Source of the DNA: Oscheius sp. JU75
Lineage: Eukaryota > Nematoda > Chromadorea > Rhabditida > Rhabditidae
DNA length: 64,000 bases
NCBI GenBank assembly: GCA_037178855.1
Contig: JASJZC010000002.1
Coordinates: 5,778,501 to 5,842,500, forward strand
Direction: 5' to 3'
Both the position numbers and the translations under genes were made by a program. The notes under the pieces are model-generated. The model saw only the letters and a program-made list of their open reading frames with translations, did no database searches and was not told where the DNA came from. Each line of letters begins with the position of its first letter. Positions within the stretch are counted from its first letter, which is position 1. Shown in pieces: positions 38,460-49,480 of this stretch.

Positions 38460-40769
38460 CTCTCACATGAGCTGCAAATCGAAAAAGTATGAAGCTCGTA
38501 AAGAGGAAGAGGAGAGTCTGGCGGCTCTTTTGAGCTCCAGAAAGAAGTAAATATGGACAGGGAACACGGGGGAAATTGACCCAAAGAAAAGGTTAGGGTA
38601 CCCCTCGGGGTCTAATTGGATCCATTCACACCTACGGATAACAGAAACTGATCGGAGGAAGAGATCGGACTGAGAGAGTGATAGCGGATGAGAGCGCACA
38701 GAGAGATGATCGACGATTCGAAGGAAGGACCGATGATAACGGGTTGGATACATGCGTAAGGAAGAATAACACACAATTCCTTCAAGGGGGAACAGACTGT
38801 CAAGAGAATCTTGGAGCTGAGAATCTTGGAGTTTTCGTTACTGTTCCACTTTGTAGAGGAAAGTATCTCTACCGCATCCATCCTCGTCATGTCTGGCATC
38901 GTTTTGATTTTTGGAATGTGTAGAATTCTCGGGTAACCGATTTGGTGGTACTATGACTCAAAAGACAATTTGTATTATAATTTGAATGGGTCAGCTCACA
39001 ATTTGCTTTTAAACACAGTCAGTCTGCTAATTTGTCAGGTCTGTCATGTTATGTCAGCAATTCGTCAACTTTGACACGGCCAAAAGTACGTCAATATGTG
39101 GAAAGTCATGCGAGCTATGAATTCTGTAAGCCAGTAAGAAGGTGATAAAGAAGAAAGACTTTCATTCACAGCTTTGTAGATCATTCGGAAGTAAATTTTG
39201 TTGACTAGCATCTCAAGCCAAAAGTCTGTTGCATGTGGTTCCTCGTTAGCGAGACGGACCGTCGTAAAAAGGTGATCTATAGCATCGCTTCACACCTTTC
39301 ACACCTCTGACATTAATCAGCGGAAACATAGCAAGAAAAAAAGCAGCTTGGCGACTTTAAATGGAAGGACTTGAAGAGGAACACTAGTGTTCATTCAAGT
39401 AAGGAAGAGAGAGGGGAAATCTGATTGGCTGAGGGTTGTCTCGGAGGAAGAGGAAGACGACAGCGGTCTCGTTGGCCATCGAAACCAGAAGTGTCTAAGC
39501 TGTGGGAGCAGGACAAAAGAAGGCTTTGATGTCTGCACCGGTGGGGGCAAATAATGCAATTAATTGTGGAAGCGGCAGAGAGCCAGTTGTCGCGTCTTGA
39601 TTTCCCACCCACAAAAAACAATTGTGACCGAGAAGCTAGTCCGATCGGGGTGAGGAGAGTCACGACTTGAAAAAAATACATGCTTAGATAGTGTTCAACA
39701 GGTAGAGTATCTTGAGAGACTGAGAGACAGGTACAGAGAGACCATGACCCTAGTAGTATGTCAATTTTGTGAAGAGAGGGAAACATAGAGACAGAGAGAA
39801 GGACAGCGAAAATCGGAGTATTTTGGTAGCGTGTGACAGATGGAAAAAGGCAACATAAGTTAGAGGACAGGCTGATAGAGACGTGGCTCAAGGAAGATAT
39901 AAGTAGGTGGTCAAGAAGATCCAAAATTTTTGCGAAAGGCGGAAGGCAAGATGTCAATTAAAGAAAAGAAAGTGTCACATCGTTTGAAAGAAAAATTGTC
40001 TTTTGCAAGATTTCAACTAAATCTCCTGGTAGGACGGCTCTCCACAAAAGACGGTTTCAATTACGAAGCAATTAAACTTGAAAAAGATCTCCTCAAAGTT
40101 CCTCCTCTCACTATCACTTTCGCGCTAATGTATGTACAAGGTGTCAGGACTATAGTGCCAAAATGTTTGCTAAGACCCTCTAGCTACCGCGCGAGCTAAA
40201 ATCAAGCCCATACAATAGGTCTGTTGAATGGAGGGACACAAATTGGAGCGGAAGAGACTAATGAACGAGCTGGTTTTTGGCAGAGAGCGAGATGAGAGGA
40301 CGAAATGACTTGGAAAACAAAAACGATCTCTCTGGGGTCGCGGATGAAATATGAGTGGGAGAACAGCTGAGACTTTTTGAGAAGACGTTGGGGGAAATGC
40401 TATAAATAAGGGCCGTGGTTGATAGTCCAGGTCTGTCAGCGGTCAGAGGATTCGATCCATCAAAAAAAAGCCACAGCACTCTCTCACTCGGCATCGATCT
40501 TTCGTGAGCAGGAGCACGTGATTGTGATCTTAGACAGGACGAGTTGTTTGGGTCAAAGAGGAAGAAGGCTAGCTGACACTGAGAGGTAGATTGTAATGGG
40601 CGAGAGAGGACACGACACTCGAGACGACAGACATTTGCATAGGACAACAAAGTGTTCGGGAGGAGGGGGATAAGTGGCCCTGATAGTTTGGGAGGAGAGA
40701 GTGTACTATTTGTAGGACGAAAAGAGGAAATTCAGAAAGAGAGTCATTAGAGAGATACCAAATTTCATG
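38460..40769. other. Long gap upstream of Inscuteable
   Basis: No supported gene. Stretches near 39660-39900 and 40240-40700 are rich in GAGACAGAG-type sequence. The 188-codon minus frame at 39391-39957 is a product of that low-complexity sequence. Confidence 0.45.
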
Positions 40770-41020
40770 ACTATTCCCACCGCTCTTATCTCTACCTCTG
40801 TTCCAAGCTCTTAATGTCCATGCCTTCCTGATGCTGTTCACTGCTCTCTGTGCTGTGAGCATCGTCTACTTGTACATGAACCTTCCGGAAACGAAGGACA
40901 AAGGATTTCATGAGATTGTCGACAAGCTCCGAAAAGTGAAGACAAGAAAATACAGTTACAGATGGTCTCTGCATGGAATAAATAGTTCAAACTTGGCGGA
41001 AAAAGGAAAACTTTTGTAGA
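40770..41020 (+). pseudogene. Inverted pseudogene fragment of the GLUT-like transporter C-terminus
   Basis: The plus strand here repeats the end of the transporter gene whose 3' end is at 41703, in opposite orientation. It reads VSIVYLYMNLPETKDKGFHE against VSIVYLYMNLPETKGKEVHE in the intact gene, followed by shared 3' flank (AATAGTTCAAA, TGGCG). Upstream the frame is broken. With about 680 bp between them, the copies form an imperfect inverted repeat. Confidence 0.8.
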
Positions 41021-41702
41021 TTACTTGTAACTTCATTGCTGGTTCGCCAAGAGAATATCAGATGTAGCACGGACTATTACTATCAATTGGCTCGAATGTA
41101 TCAGCTTCAGCTCCACATGCAGTCTGCTCCGAATTATCCATGCTGTTCCAGTAGTGACAACCTGATTTTGAGGAGACAGAAAATAGTCTCCCAAGTCACT
41201 TGCTTAAGTTATTGTTTATTTTGTAAGTGCAAGACAGTCTCTAATATCTAAACTAATGAGTCATCTAAACTACGTTGACACTACCCGTCTCTAATATGCG
41301 GTCTGCTCGTCATTCCGAAGAGGTCCCTACAGAAGCCGAAATCTACTCTCGGACTAAAAATTGCAGTTTTCAGATCTGGGTTGCTTGGGACCAGATCCTA
41401 GTCAAGGTGGCAGAGAAAGAGTGGAGTTTACTAGTGCAAAAGTGGCGACAAAGTTTGGAAAAGTAGGACGTCTGCTTCTACTCACCTGGTAGGGTAGAAG
41501 CAGACGACCCAGACGACAGCACAATGGAGCAGTAGTCGTTGCTCTGCTGACTGGAGAAGCGATTCGAGGGTAGATTACTCTCGAAAAGTTATGCCAATTT
41601 ACTCCAGAGTATCAGAACGCGGAAGAACTAGTTTCTTGATGTAATGAAGTTACAAGTGCTCCAACAAAAGGTTTTTTTGGCGCCAAATTTGAACTATTTA
41701 CT
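41021..41702. other. Spacer between inverted pseudogene and transporter 1
   Basis: No coding signal seen. It is the loop of the inverted repeat formed by the transporter 3' ends. Confidence 0.5.
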
Positions 41703-43977
41703 TCATGCAGAGATCGTCTGTAACTGTATTTTCTTGTTCTTCTTCTCTCTTCGGAGCTCGTCGACAATCTCATGAACCTCTTTGCCCTTCGTTTCCGGTA
41801 GGTTCATGTACAAGTAGACGATGCTCACAGCACAAGGAGCAGTGAACAGGATCAGGAAGGCGTAGACATCAAGGGCTTGGAACAGAGGCAAGATCGCGAA
41901 GGTGACTATCACGACGGAGATCGTGTTGAGAGCATAGGAAATGGCCTGAACTTGGCTACGATGTCGTTGTGGGACCAGTTCGGAGGAGAGGAACCAAGCC
42001 ACATTCCCGATTCCTGTTCTGAAAGATCTGACTCTTGAATCAAAGCATGTAACAAACCCGAAAGTCAACCCGTGACCTACTAGAGCCATCAGACATCCGT
42101 ACTTGACCCAGTCAAAGTGAGGCTGGAGCAGGGCACAAACCACGTAGGCAACTATGATCAGGTTGTTGGCCGTGGAGAAGAAGAGAAGCAGGGGACGACG
42201 CCCGACCTTTTCGACCAGAAAATAGCCGATGAAGGTGCCGATCATGAAGGCAAAGGTCATGAAACTGCTGCTCCAGGCGGCTAAGGAACTTCCCAGGTTA
42301 ACTCGTTGGAGGAAGTAGGTAGAAAGAAGCAGTAGCGACCAGTCGGCTACTGTCAGCTGAATGAAGTACGTTGAGATAAAGTAATAGAGTCAGAGAAGCA
42401 GAAAAACAGTGTCTGTTGTTCTGTCGGTTTGTCCCCAATCTAGAAATAAAATAAAAAGAAATGTTCGCGTCGGCGGGGTTAGGCCAGGCCAGGTTTGTGA
42501 TTCCTGGCGATAGTAAATCTGGTCTATGCACAGAGTTTGATAGACTTACCTGCAATGCACAGCAAGCCAGAAAAAGTCCCTTCCTCAGGTACGCCGTGCT
42601 GAAGATCTCCTTAGCCACAGCAATAGCCGAGTCCTCTTCTTTCTCTCCCGCTGCTTCCTAAGCCTTTATCGACAGTGAACAGAAATGACTACCATTGACA
42701 TCTCCTCCAGTATTATCTCCGTATTAACCTCGTTTCCGTGGTAGTACTTAACAGACTTGGCAGCAGCATCCTGATCCTTCTTGGTCAGTAACAGATACTT
42801 TGGAGTCTCGGGAATGAAGAACAGAAAGAGGAAGAAGACGACACAGAACGGAATGGTCATACTCAGGAAGTAGGCCAGGTGTTTTCCAAGGATTTCCGGT
42901 GTTCCCAGAATACATGTGACTACGCACATCACAGCGAAGGCGACCTCACTCAGACTAGAAAATGCTCCTCTGCTCTTGGTCGGGGAACATTCCTAGACTA
43001 TTTTGTGTGATAGTAGTCCGTTCTTTACCTGGAGATACAGTATGTGAGATTGGAAAGAGATCGCCGTGGCGGTCGAGGTCAGTAAGCGGGCTGTGAAGAG
43101 CAGTGGCGGCTGGTAGAAAACGATGCTAAGATAACGAAGAATAGCTCCAATAAGTGTGCCGCCATTGCCGACAATGAAACCCACTGGAATCATCTGCTTG
43201 GGTTATAAAAAGTCAAAGAAAGGCCTTTCATTGAGCCGTGCACATTCAGGGCAAAGATTTGTTAGAGCGACTTTGCAAAGTATTTTTGAGGTCAGTCTTT
43301 CATTTTTAAACCTTGCAATGTTGAATGTAGAATTCTTTTTTTATAGCTTTGATCATAGTAGAATATCGTTTCCCTCGAAAGCTGAAGACTTAACACAATA
43401 TGGGACATGACTCTCCTCAAGCGAACCGAAGTCGCTAGAGGGTCTCTGGTTCGGGCTCGTAAAGAATTGTATTAGGATCTACCTAGTACATCGAAATGTT
43501 TGAAACTGCTCCAACAGAAGATATCAGACCCACCTTTCCTTCCGTAGCGGTCATTGAAAAGCGGACTGAGCCACGTCCCGAGGAAGAAACCAACAAACCT
43601 GAATATTGTTTAATTTATATCTCATGTAAAAACAGTAAAATAAAGGAAGGCACCCCAAAATAATTTTTGCAGTCAATTTCAAGTAAATCTGGTCAATTCC
43701 ACCGGCCGATTCCAACTGCAACATATATATTCCTGATGTGAGTTACCATATATTACAAATAAAATTCCAGACGATATTGTAGGTGCTTTCAGTGAACTCT
43801 CGACCGTCTCTCCTCCAGGACTCGTTCAGGTACACCTATGAAATGATTATGAATTAACTGTTAACTCACCTGAAACTCGTCCACAGGGGTGTTGAGAAAT
43901 GTACTCGAGTACCCGTAGTCAAAATTACATGCCATCGCGATTGTGGAGAAGATGAAGAGCTGCCAGGCGAGACCCAT
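41703..43977 (-). CDS. GLUT-like sugar transporter 1 (MFS, SLC2-type)
   Basis: Twelve-segment facilitative sugar transporter type. Exons 43870-43977, 43747-43835, 43534-43598, 43029-43183, 42693-42992, 42550-42657, 42058-42356, 41703-42018; 479 residues. Family landmarks: VGFFLGTWLSPLFNDRYGRK (loop 2-3), YLQECSPTKSRGAFSSLSE (segment 4-5), FIPETPKYLLL (after TM6), VEKVGRRPLLLF (loop 8-9) and NLPETKGKEVHEIV (after TM12). Expected QLS and GPxPW signatures are altered (GNVAWFLSSEL where GPIPWF is usual), so the substrate is uncertain. The intron before the last exon is 39 nt and in frame, so it could be overlooked. CTCCAG precedes ATG by 2 nt. Its tandem paralogue is at 44822-47933. Confidence 0.9.
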
Positions 43978-44821
43978 TTCTGGAGCAAAGATTGGTCAGG
44001 ATGCTGTTTACGAAGAAGGAAGGGATGGTAAGAATCAAGAGGTCAAAAAAAACCCAGCAAAGTGTAGTCAAATGGTAGTCAAGAAACACAAGGCGATCTG
44101 GGGATTTAATCCTTGGAAACTAGATATCTTGACACTATCTTCATAGACAAGAGTACGCCTGCACCGACTGGTCACTTTTGATTTCGTCTATCTATCGACT
44201 CGAGTAAAAAAAACACAAGGAGAAGCGGAATATATAGTAACTGCAAAAGAGCATCGAATTGTTCAAATCCGATGGCTTAGGGCCGAACTATAAATAGAGG
44301 ACGCTGAGTGGGCGAGGGTTTAAACAGTCACTTGGTGTAATGGTTTTTTGGAGACAGTTTCTTATGCACAGTTGTTTTTATACAAAGCCCAAAACGAAAT
44401 ATTTTGCCTGTTTGGTGCTTGTCGGACATGCAATAACTTAGGAAATAACATCCCTTTTTATATCAATTTTTCGAGCCACATGGCTGTTTTCTAGCTTGCA
44501 AATGTTCAACAAACACGCTAAGATCAAAAACTGAGCTTGGGAAAAGATTTTACGGATGCCAGCCAACTGTGTTTCGGAGTGTGAATGGGACGTAAGTTCG
44601 TGTAAGAAGAGAAGAGAAAAAAAATGGTCGATGATTAAAAGGATCTAAACTGATTGAAGAACATTACTGAAAGAGTTGACAAAAGGACGAAAAAGTCCAA
44701 GGACAAAGATAGTATTTTACGCGCCTCTCGATCAGACTGTACCCCTGACAAGCCGCTGGTGATGGATCACCACACTTTTTTCTCGTTCTTCTCTCGGACA
44801 CGCTCTTTATTACAAGCAATA
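43978..44821. other. Intergenic region between transporters 1 and 2
   Basis: No gene seen; AT-rich, with short unrelated open frames only. Confidence 0.5.
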
Positions 44822-47800
44822 TTATGAACTCTTTCCTTTCAGCTTATCTACTATCTCGTGAATCTCTTTCCCCTTCGTCTCGGGCAAAAACATGAACAGA
44901 TACACTATGGCAAGGATAGAGGGTCCTGAGTATAAAATGAGGAAGGCGTAAGAGCCTATACTGTCATACAATGGCAAGAGAGTGAAAGTCGTTATGACGA
45001 CCATAATCGTGTTGATCGCATAGCACATGGACTGTGTGAGACTACGGTATCGTTGTGGCGCCAGCTCCGAAGAAATGAACCAACTTATTGGCCCCACTCC
45101 TGCTCTGCAACCTTACTTTTGAGACTAAATTAAGTGGGATACCCATAGGTAAAGCCGTAGCCTATTAGAGCTCCGACGCAGCCGAACTTGAGAGGATCCC
45201 AAACTGAATGGACTTCGGCACAGGCCACATAGATAATGAGCATGATGTTGTTGAGACAGGTGAAGGAGAGAAGAAGAAGACGACGACCAAGTCTGAAAGT
45301 CACTGTTTACTATATCTGAAGGCACCTGCCGCTCAATCAGCATGGACCCTGTCAATGTTCCAATAGTGTAAGAGAATGTCATAATAGTACTTGTCCAAGT
45401 GGCTAGCGTTTCCGGGACGTCCATTTGTTGCAAAAGCATGGTCGAGTTCAGAAGGAGAGACCACAGTGCTACTGTGTTCTGAACCCAGTCTTTTGGCTAT
45501 CAAAACTCCTACCTGAAGAGCACAGCAGCTGAGAAACAAGGCCTTGCGAAGATGCGGTGTTGCGAAGAGTTCTTTGATTAGAATCCAGGCCTTTGTCTCG
45601 TCATCTTCACCTTCCGCTTCCTGCTCAATCTCATTCAGAATATTGTCAGCATCTGCATCTTTTCCCTGGTAGAAGTGAACAGCCCGAGCGGCAGCCTTCC
45701 TGTCTCCTTTTGTCAAAAGCAGGAACTTTGGCGTCTCGGGAATGAAGAAGAGAAAGATGAAGAAGAAGGTACAGAAGGGAATGGGGAATGCCATAAGCCA
45801 GATGAGGTGATTTCCGAGAACTTCGGAAGTTCCGAGGAGAGTACCTCCTACACACATAACAGCAAAGGCAATCTCGGAGAGGAAAGAGAGAAAGCCGCGG
45901 AGATGAGTTGGAGAGCATTCCTGAAACGTAGATAGGACTAGTAGATAGTCGGATTGGTAACGAGCGGAAGACAATGAGAGAAATTTATAGGAAACTACAG
46001 AAGGCAGAGAAGAACTGTACTCTGCAGAGTAACAGAAATGGTAGGGATAGTTTGATAGTACGCTAGGGTCAAAAGAATCCAATGACCTGGAATGTCCAGT
46101 TACAATGGGAAGACACGGAATTTCGTACTAGCTCCAGATAGAATTAGAAGCCTAATAAAACATTTTTGAGAGAGTAGTCAGCAGAATAACGGCGCAATCT
46201 CTCGAATTTGATTGCAGCATTCCTCCATTAAAGTTTAGCTATACTTTAATGTTGATGAGCTCTTGCCAAGGGGATAAGTCTATCAAAATTCGAGAAGAGT
46301 TGGGATCAAGGACTGACAGATATAGTAGTGGTCATCCCAAGCATGCTTGATAAAACTCAAACACTCTAATTAGGTGTGGACACAATATACAAAACAGAAG
46401 AAAGGGAACGCGTCTGGCACACAAGGTAGAAAATAATAAAATGGCCCTAGGACCAGACGCATTGTCTAAAGGTAGCCGCCAACGACTTTATCTATTTTAA
46501 ATTATCCTCGTTTCTGTCTGTCTGTCTGTGTGTGTCTGAAGCCTGTATTGCCAATTAGGAAGTCACTTTGTGCACAAACGAATTGTTTGCAAGTCGAGTC
46601 AGTTTAGGAGAGTCTCTTTGGGAGAATGTTGCTTCTACCTTGGTAGCTCGACTGGTGGGATACATGCGTACAGGCGAAGTGAGTGGCTTCATTGGGACAA
46701 AAACCAAATTCTAGAGCACACCCAAAGTTACTTGCCACCCAATTTAGGCCATGACTGTTTCTGAACAACAAAACTTCTGGACATAATTGGCTCGCTTCTG
46801 TTTCGTGGATTCGGGCAGACAAACAAACAGAGTCTGCAACAGAAATCATTGCGCTTTAGATAGATAACCTATCGAATTTGACCACTTACCTGTAGATATA
46901 AAATACAAGACTGGTAGACCACTGCCATACAGACCGAGGTAACAATCCTTCCAACAAAAAGCATAACAGGCTGGTAGAATACGATAGCCAGGCAGCGAAG
47001 TACAGCTCCGATGAGAGCTCCGCCATTCCCAATCAGGTAACCGACTAAAGAAATTGCTTTGATCGTGAAATGTCCTACCTTTCCGCCCGAATTTGTCGTT
47101 GAGAAGAGGACTGAACCAGATCCCGATGAAGAAGCCCACAAACCTGGAAACCGACTATAGTGAACTAGCAGTAGCCTCTGTGTCAGCTGACACGATAAGT
47201 CTTCTCGATAAGTGAACAAGGCTCTTTTTAAAACCTTTGCAAATAAGTTGAGACAAAGAAGCGCTTACCAAATGTTAGTTATGAGGTTCCACATCAAATT
47301 GTAGGTGCTGGTAGTCATAGTATGTCCCATCCTGGATAGGGACTCGTTCAAGTAGCTCTTTAAAGAGACAGTACAGTTATGGGTGAACGGCGCGCTTTCT
47401 TTCAAACGGGTCCCGCAACCAAATCCTCTGAAAATCAGTTTTTTGCATTTTTCGGTGCTTTACGCATTTTCTTGATTTCTATATGTGTTTATTCGATTCG
47501 CTGTCAAATTTCACCCTATCGTCTACTTTCGCAGAAAAATTTCCAAGAAAATGGGGAAAGTGGTTGTACAAGGTCAAAACGGCGTTTCGTCAGTATCCTC
47601 CTTTTTTTCTTGTTTGCGGAAGTAAACGATTCTAGGGTGAAATTTGACGGCGAATCGATCATTTAAAAAGCAAGAAAATGTGTGTTAAGCACCCAAAAAT
47701 GCGAATGATTGAAATTCAGAGGGAGTTCATTGCGGGGCCCGTTTAAAAAAATAGCACGCCGTTCACGCGTCCAGCCATAACTGAACTATCCCTTTAAAAA

Positions 47801-47933
47801 AGTTGTTAGGAAAATCAGTGGATACCTGGAACTGGTCGACAGGAGTATTCAAATAGGTCGAACTGAACCCGTAGTCGAAATTGGCGGCAAAGGCTATGGT
47901 AGAGAACAGAAACATCTGCCATAAACTGCCCAT
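44822..47933 (-). CDS. GLUT-like sugar transporter 2 (MFS, SLC2-type)
   Basis: Tandem paralogue of transporter 1 with the same exon phases. Exons 47826-47933, 47269-47357, 47079-47143, 46890-47044, 45513-45920, 45330-45478, 45143-45292, 44822-45104; 468 residues. Landmarks: FFIGIWFSPLLNDKFGRK, ECSPTHLRGFLSFLSE, FIPETPKFLLLTKGDRK, GVGPISWFISSELAP (close to the GPIPWF signature) and FLPETKGKEIHEIV. The exon 6/7 intron (45293-45329) must use a GC donor (CG/GCAGGT) to give IERLGRRLLLL; the GT donor next to it breaks the frame. Exon 5 fuses two exons of transporter 1. Intron 1 is nearly filled by a foldback element whose arm overlaps the exon 2 acceptor. Confidence 0.92.
47357..47803. mobile_element. 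Foldback (MITE-like) element, copy A, inside transporter 2 intron 1
   Basis: The left arm (ATGGGTGAACGGCGCGC from 47379) is mirrored by the right arm (GCACGCCGTTCACG, then CCATAAC at 47775-47781). Inner parts also mirror: AATTTCACCCTA near 47510 against TAGGGTGAAATTTG near 47640. The outer flanks CTTTAAAGAGACAGT and ACTATCCCTTTAAA are imperfect complements too. No transposase frame is present. Related to copy B at 48661. Confidence 0.8.
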
Positions 47934-48660
47934 TTTGACGGAAAATTGCCTGGAAAGCGTCTTTTTTTCTGAGGAAATGAAAAAAAAGTGAATGTTACTG
48001 CATAGACTTCGTTCTCAGAACAAGTTTTAGGAAGAGCCACCGATAAATGTTGGACTTTAGTATCAGCAAACATGTACGATAAGAAATGATCTTTGACTAG
48101 GTATAGTGTGTATGCTTTTGGTTTAACATTTCCAAGGGCAAAAGTACACAGAAAGGGAGCAAAGTCAAGCGGCAGTAAACTGGTAGCCGGACAGGCTGGC
48201 TCATCTGATAAGGGAACTATTCAAGAACGACAGGGTGTCCAGTTTTTACCCGTCAGTGCTCAGTATCATTCTCGAACCGAGCATTTTCCAAAGTATCAGC
48301 TGTTTATTTTCTTGATTTTCCTCAAACAAACGTTCCACTTACCCTATCTACCATTACACAAAACTCTTGCGTGTCTACGCATCTGACCAATCGTCTTTCT
48401 ATCTCTCCGTTGTAGCTGACAGTGTCGTCTGTGAGAAGCGCTGGAAATTCAGCAAGGGTGCACTAATATGTAAGACGAACAATGTATTATGTTCCTAGTT
48501 ACTGAAGAGAAGCTCTTATTCATCATCGGAGAAGATGACGGTACCCCGGGAATCGAGATCGGGAAGGAGATGTTGAATCTGGGCAGTGGCAGAAGATACC
48601 TAGCTCATACAGATGAGAGCGTCCTGAAAGGCCTTAAAAGGACGCTGTCATTATGAGTAG
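47934..48660. other. Region upstream of transporter 2
   Basis: No supported gene. A 53-codon open stretch at about 48500-48658 (FIIGEDDGTPGIEIGKEM) looks protein-like but has no start, family or credible splice partner. Confidence 0.4.
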
Positions 48661-49071
48661 ATGGGTAAACGGCTGAATGCGATTCCAAAGCGGGTCCCGC
48701 TACAAACTTCCCTGAAAATCAATCTTCCTCATTTTTCGATACTTTACACACATTAACATGCCTTCTAATTCTTTAATCGACCCAGCGTCGAAGAACTCAA
48801 CTACCCCAGAAACATCTACTTTGACGTCAAAAAAGAACAGAAAATGTAGGAAATAAGAATAAGAGGAGAAGAACAGCATTTCCCCAATTTTCTTCATAAT
48901 TTTTGTTTTTTTTTGACGGCGAAGTAGGCGTTTCCGGGGTAGTGTTCGACGCTGAGACGATTAAACGTACTTATAAGTCATGAAAATGTGTGCAATGCAC
49001 CAAAATGCGAAAGATTTCAGAAAAGTTCGTCACGCGACCCGATTTGAAAACGCGTTCGCCTGTCTACCCAT
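48661..49071. mobile_element. Foldback (MITE-like) element, copy B
   Basis: The left end ATGGGTAAACGGC and right end CGCCTGTCTACCCAT are inverted repeats, and the complementarity continues inward (AAGCGGGTCCCG/CGCGACCCGATT; CAGCGTCGAAGAACTC/GTGTTCGACGCTG; GTTTCCGGGGTAG mirrored by CTACCCCAGAAAC). It shares GCGGGTCCCGC, TTTTCGATACTTTAC and ACATTTTC-type blocks with copy A. Non-coding. Confidence 0.8.
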
Positions 49072-49293
49072 GTTACGGCGTGTTACGCGCGTCGCCACTT
49101 TTTCAAACCGGGCGTAAATGCCGCTCGTTTTCTTAAGTATAGTATCCTACAGAAATCCTGGTTTAAACCGGTTTTGGCACAGAACACCGTATACCCTACA
49201 TTGATCTAAAAATCGGCTAGAGGACTAATTTTGAATTCCCGCCTCGAAATGGGAAATTGGCGACGCCTTTTGCATGGGCGTAAAACGCCGTGT
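49072..49293. repeat. Inverted-repeat element, copy C
   Basis: The left end (GGCGTGTTACGCGCGTCGCC) is an imperfect inverse of the right end (GGCGACGCC...GGGCGTAAAACGCCGTG). Its right half (49172-49293) is repeated directly at 54577-54712. It abuts copy B and lies just 3' of the ankyrin gene. Confidence 0.7.
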
Positions 49294-49480
49294 GGAGACA
49301 CCCATACACCGGGAATGTCCGTGTCCCTTTAGAGATTTCATCTAATAAAGAGTTTGTAGATGTTTTGGTTAACAGAACAACGTCACCATTCTTGAACGGG
49401 GCTAATAATAAAGAGACAGAGAAAAAGAGACATGATTTTTATTTGAGGCTCAATTCAACTATTGTTGGATGTTTGTTCGT

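Noticed and set aside
39391-39957. 188-codon minus-strand open frame
   Set aside because: It is Ser/Leu-rich, has no domain pattern and sits in GACAGA-type low-complexity sequence.
48478-48660. 53-codon plus-strand stretch with FIIGEDDGTPGIEIGKEM
   Set aside because: No start codon, no credible exon partner and no recognised family; the only possible intron would be 29 nt.
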